Positions 5,811-6,588 of a stretch of DNA of 6,588 nt are shown in pieces. The stretch spans positions 1 through 6,588 of the forward strand of contig JAPUFN010000316.1 of NCBI GenBank assembly GCA_027293665.1. Reading direction: 5' to 3'. This DNA is from Gammaproteobacteria bacterium (GTDB taxonomy: Bacteria > Pseudomonadota > Gammaproteobacteria > Pseudomonadales > Azotimanducaceae). Made by a program: the position numbers and the translations under genes. Below the pieces are notes generated by a model. It was not told the origin of the DNA and ran no database searches. It worked only from the letters and a program-made list of their open reading frames with translations. The first letter of the stretch is position 1. The number at the start of each line of letters is the position of its first letter.

Positions 5811-5951
5811 AGGACCCTCCCCTCCCGGCGATCGCTGCTCAATGGTAGTCGCTTTTGCAACCGTGTGACATCCAACGCAGTGGCGGGTATTGGGGCGACT
5901 TGTCCGCTCAGCCGGGCAATCGTAACCTTGCGGATCAACCGTACTGGAACG
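5811..5951. promoter_or_regulatory. Divergent intergenic region between soxC and the HAD hydrolase gene
   Basis: This 141-bp region should hold promoters for both directions. On the plus strand TTGTCC (5900-5905) and TAACCT (5923-5928), 17 bp apart, form a weak sigma-70-like candidate for the HAD gene. I could not find a convincing promoter for soxC. The soxC ribosome binding site is a G-rich purine tract (complement of about 5815-5825). The soxC reading frame stays open through this whole region without a usable start codon and encodes a CXXCH motif (complement of 5865-5879), treated as a separate observation. Confidence 0.35.
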
Positions 5952-6566
5952 ATGGATGCGCTGGTGAAGATCGAGGCCGTACTGTTTGATGCGGACGGGG
6001 TCGTGCAGAGACCATCAGCACAGTGGCAACCGGCCCTGGAAGCGCTGGCAGGTCACCCGGAGCGGGTCGGCGCGTTTCTTGCCGAGATCTTCGCCGCCGA
6101 AAAACCCAGTTTGACCGGACAGGCCGAATTTTCCACTGCGCTGTCAGAAGTCCTCGCACGTTGGGGCATCGACCTGCCGGTGGCCGAGGTTCTGGAAATC
6201 TGGACGATGATCGAGCCGAGTGTCGATATCATCTCGGTAATCGAATCGTTGGATGTTCGTTGCTGTCTTGCTACCAATCAGCAACGTCACCGCGCGGAAT
6301 ACATGTCGCGAGAGTTGCACTACGCCGATCTTTTTGAGGATCTTTTCTATTCATGTCATCTTGGCGTCATGAAACCGTCCGCCAGGTACTTTCTCGAAGT
6401 GGCCAGGAGGCTCGATATTCTTCCGGTAAATCTGCTTTTTCTGGACGACAACAGGACCAACGTGGAGGCCGCCGAGTCCATCGGCCTGAACGCTGTCGTT
6501 TTCGACCAGCAGCATGGCGGAAATCGCCTGCGTGAAATATTGCAGTCGTTCAATATAGACTGCTAG
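5952..6566 (+). CDS. HAD-superfamily hydrolase, subfamily IA type
   Basis: This 204-residue cytoplasmic protein has all four HAD motifs. Motif I is VLFDADGVV, with nucleophile Asp13 and general acid Asp15. Motif II is CLATNQQ with Thr108. Motif III has Lys141 in GVMKPSARYF. Motif IV is LFLDDNRTNVEAAESIG with Asp165 and Asp166. The segment between motifs I and II (about residues 20-95) is helical-type cap sequence, as in subfamily IA phosphatases and haloacid dehalogenase-like enzymes. A phosphatase on a small phosphorylated metabolite is the usual activity, but the substrate cannot be read from sequence. The ATG at 5952 places motif I eleven residues in, as expected; an in-frame start at 5775 would add unrelated residues antisense to soxC and is rejected. 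The ribosome binding site is weak (GGAAC just upstream). The gene diverges from soxC. A four-pair hairpin (AGCC/GGCT, 6569-6580) follows the stop, but the window ends before any T-run can be judged. Confidence 0.94.
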   Translation: MDALVKIEAVLFDADGVVQRPSAQWQPALEALAGHPERVGAFLAEIFAAEKPSLTGQAEFSTALSEVLARWGIDLPVAEVLEIWTMIEPSVDIISVIESLDVRCCLATNQQRHRAEYMSRELHYADLFEDLFYSCHLGVMKPSARYFLEVARRLDILPVNLLFLDDNRTNVEAAESIGLNAVVFDQQHGGNRLREILQSFNIDC

Positions 6567-6588
6567 ATAGCCGGGCGGCTCTTCGTCT

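Noticed and set aside
5813..5827. G-rich tract on the minus strand as a G-quadruplex
   Set aside because: It has only three runs of three or more G and sits exactly where a strong ribosome binding site for soxC is expected.
5775..5951. 59-residue N-terminal extension of the HAD hydrolase
   Set aside because: It overlaps the soxC start in antisense and moves HAD motif I far from the N-terminus; the extension has no family-like sequence.

Overview
The window looks like a chromosomal stretch from a moderately GC-rich Gram-negative proteobacterium, most likely a gammaproteobacterium. The signs are a Tat-exported molybdoenzyme with a periplasmic c-type cytochrome, an exported L,D-transpeptidase with a TDGC active site, and a typical proteobacterial cold shock protein. 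The taxonomic placement is inferred from gene content, not from a marker gene. I found no tRNA, rRNA, CRISPR array, insertion sequence, phage gene or origin.

Left half (1-2235), all plus strand. Five small independent-looking genes are separated by gaps of 57-108 bp: a GFA-family zinc protein (24-461), a 67-residue membrane protein (519-722), an isochorismatase-fold cysteine hydrolase (786-1337), an exported YkuD-domain L,D-transpeptidase (1402-1917) and a cold shock protein with a GTG start (2026-2235). No shared pathway is evident. A 13-codon reading frame with a good ribosome binding site overlaps the transpeptidase start. The cold shock gene has a 108-bp upstream region holding an imperfect palindrome.

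A 181-bp convergent intergenic region (2236-2416) holds a weak terminator-like element and a bulged stem-loop, and no gene.

Right half (2417-5810), minus strand, probably one transcription unit soxC - soxD - M81 metallopeptidase. SoxC (molybdenum-cofactor subunit, Tat signal, Mo-ligand Cys168) and a short monoheme SoxD-like cytochrome overlap by 14 nt and should form a periplasmic sulfane/sulfite dehydrogenase that passes electrons from sulfur to the respiratory chain. No soxXYZAB genes are visible. The MlrC-like M81 hydrolase follows 75 bp downstream, across a spacer carrying an imperfect 17-18-nt direct repeat and a stem-loop. A HAD-like hydrolase gene (5952-6566, plus strand) diverges from soxC across a 141-bp region.

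I do not see strong evidence for an undescribed system. The points most worth a second look are the SoxCD pair with a monoheme SoxD linked to an M81 peptidase, the repeat cluster between soxD and the peptidase gene, the overlapping mini-ORF ahead of the L,D-transpeptidase, and a CXXCH motif in the open soxC frame upstream of its start.
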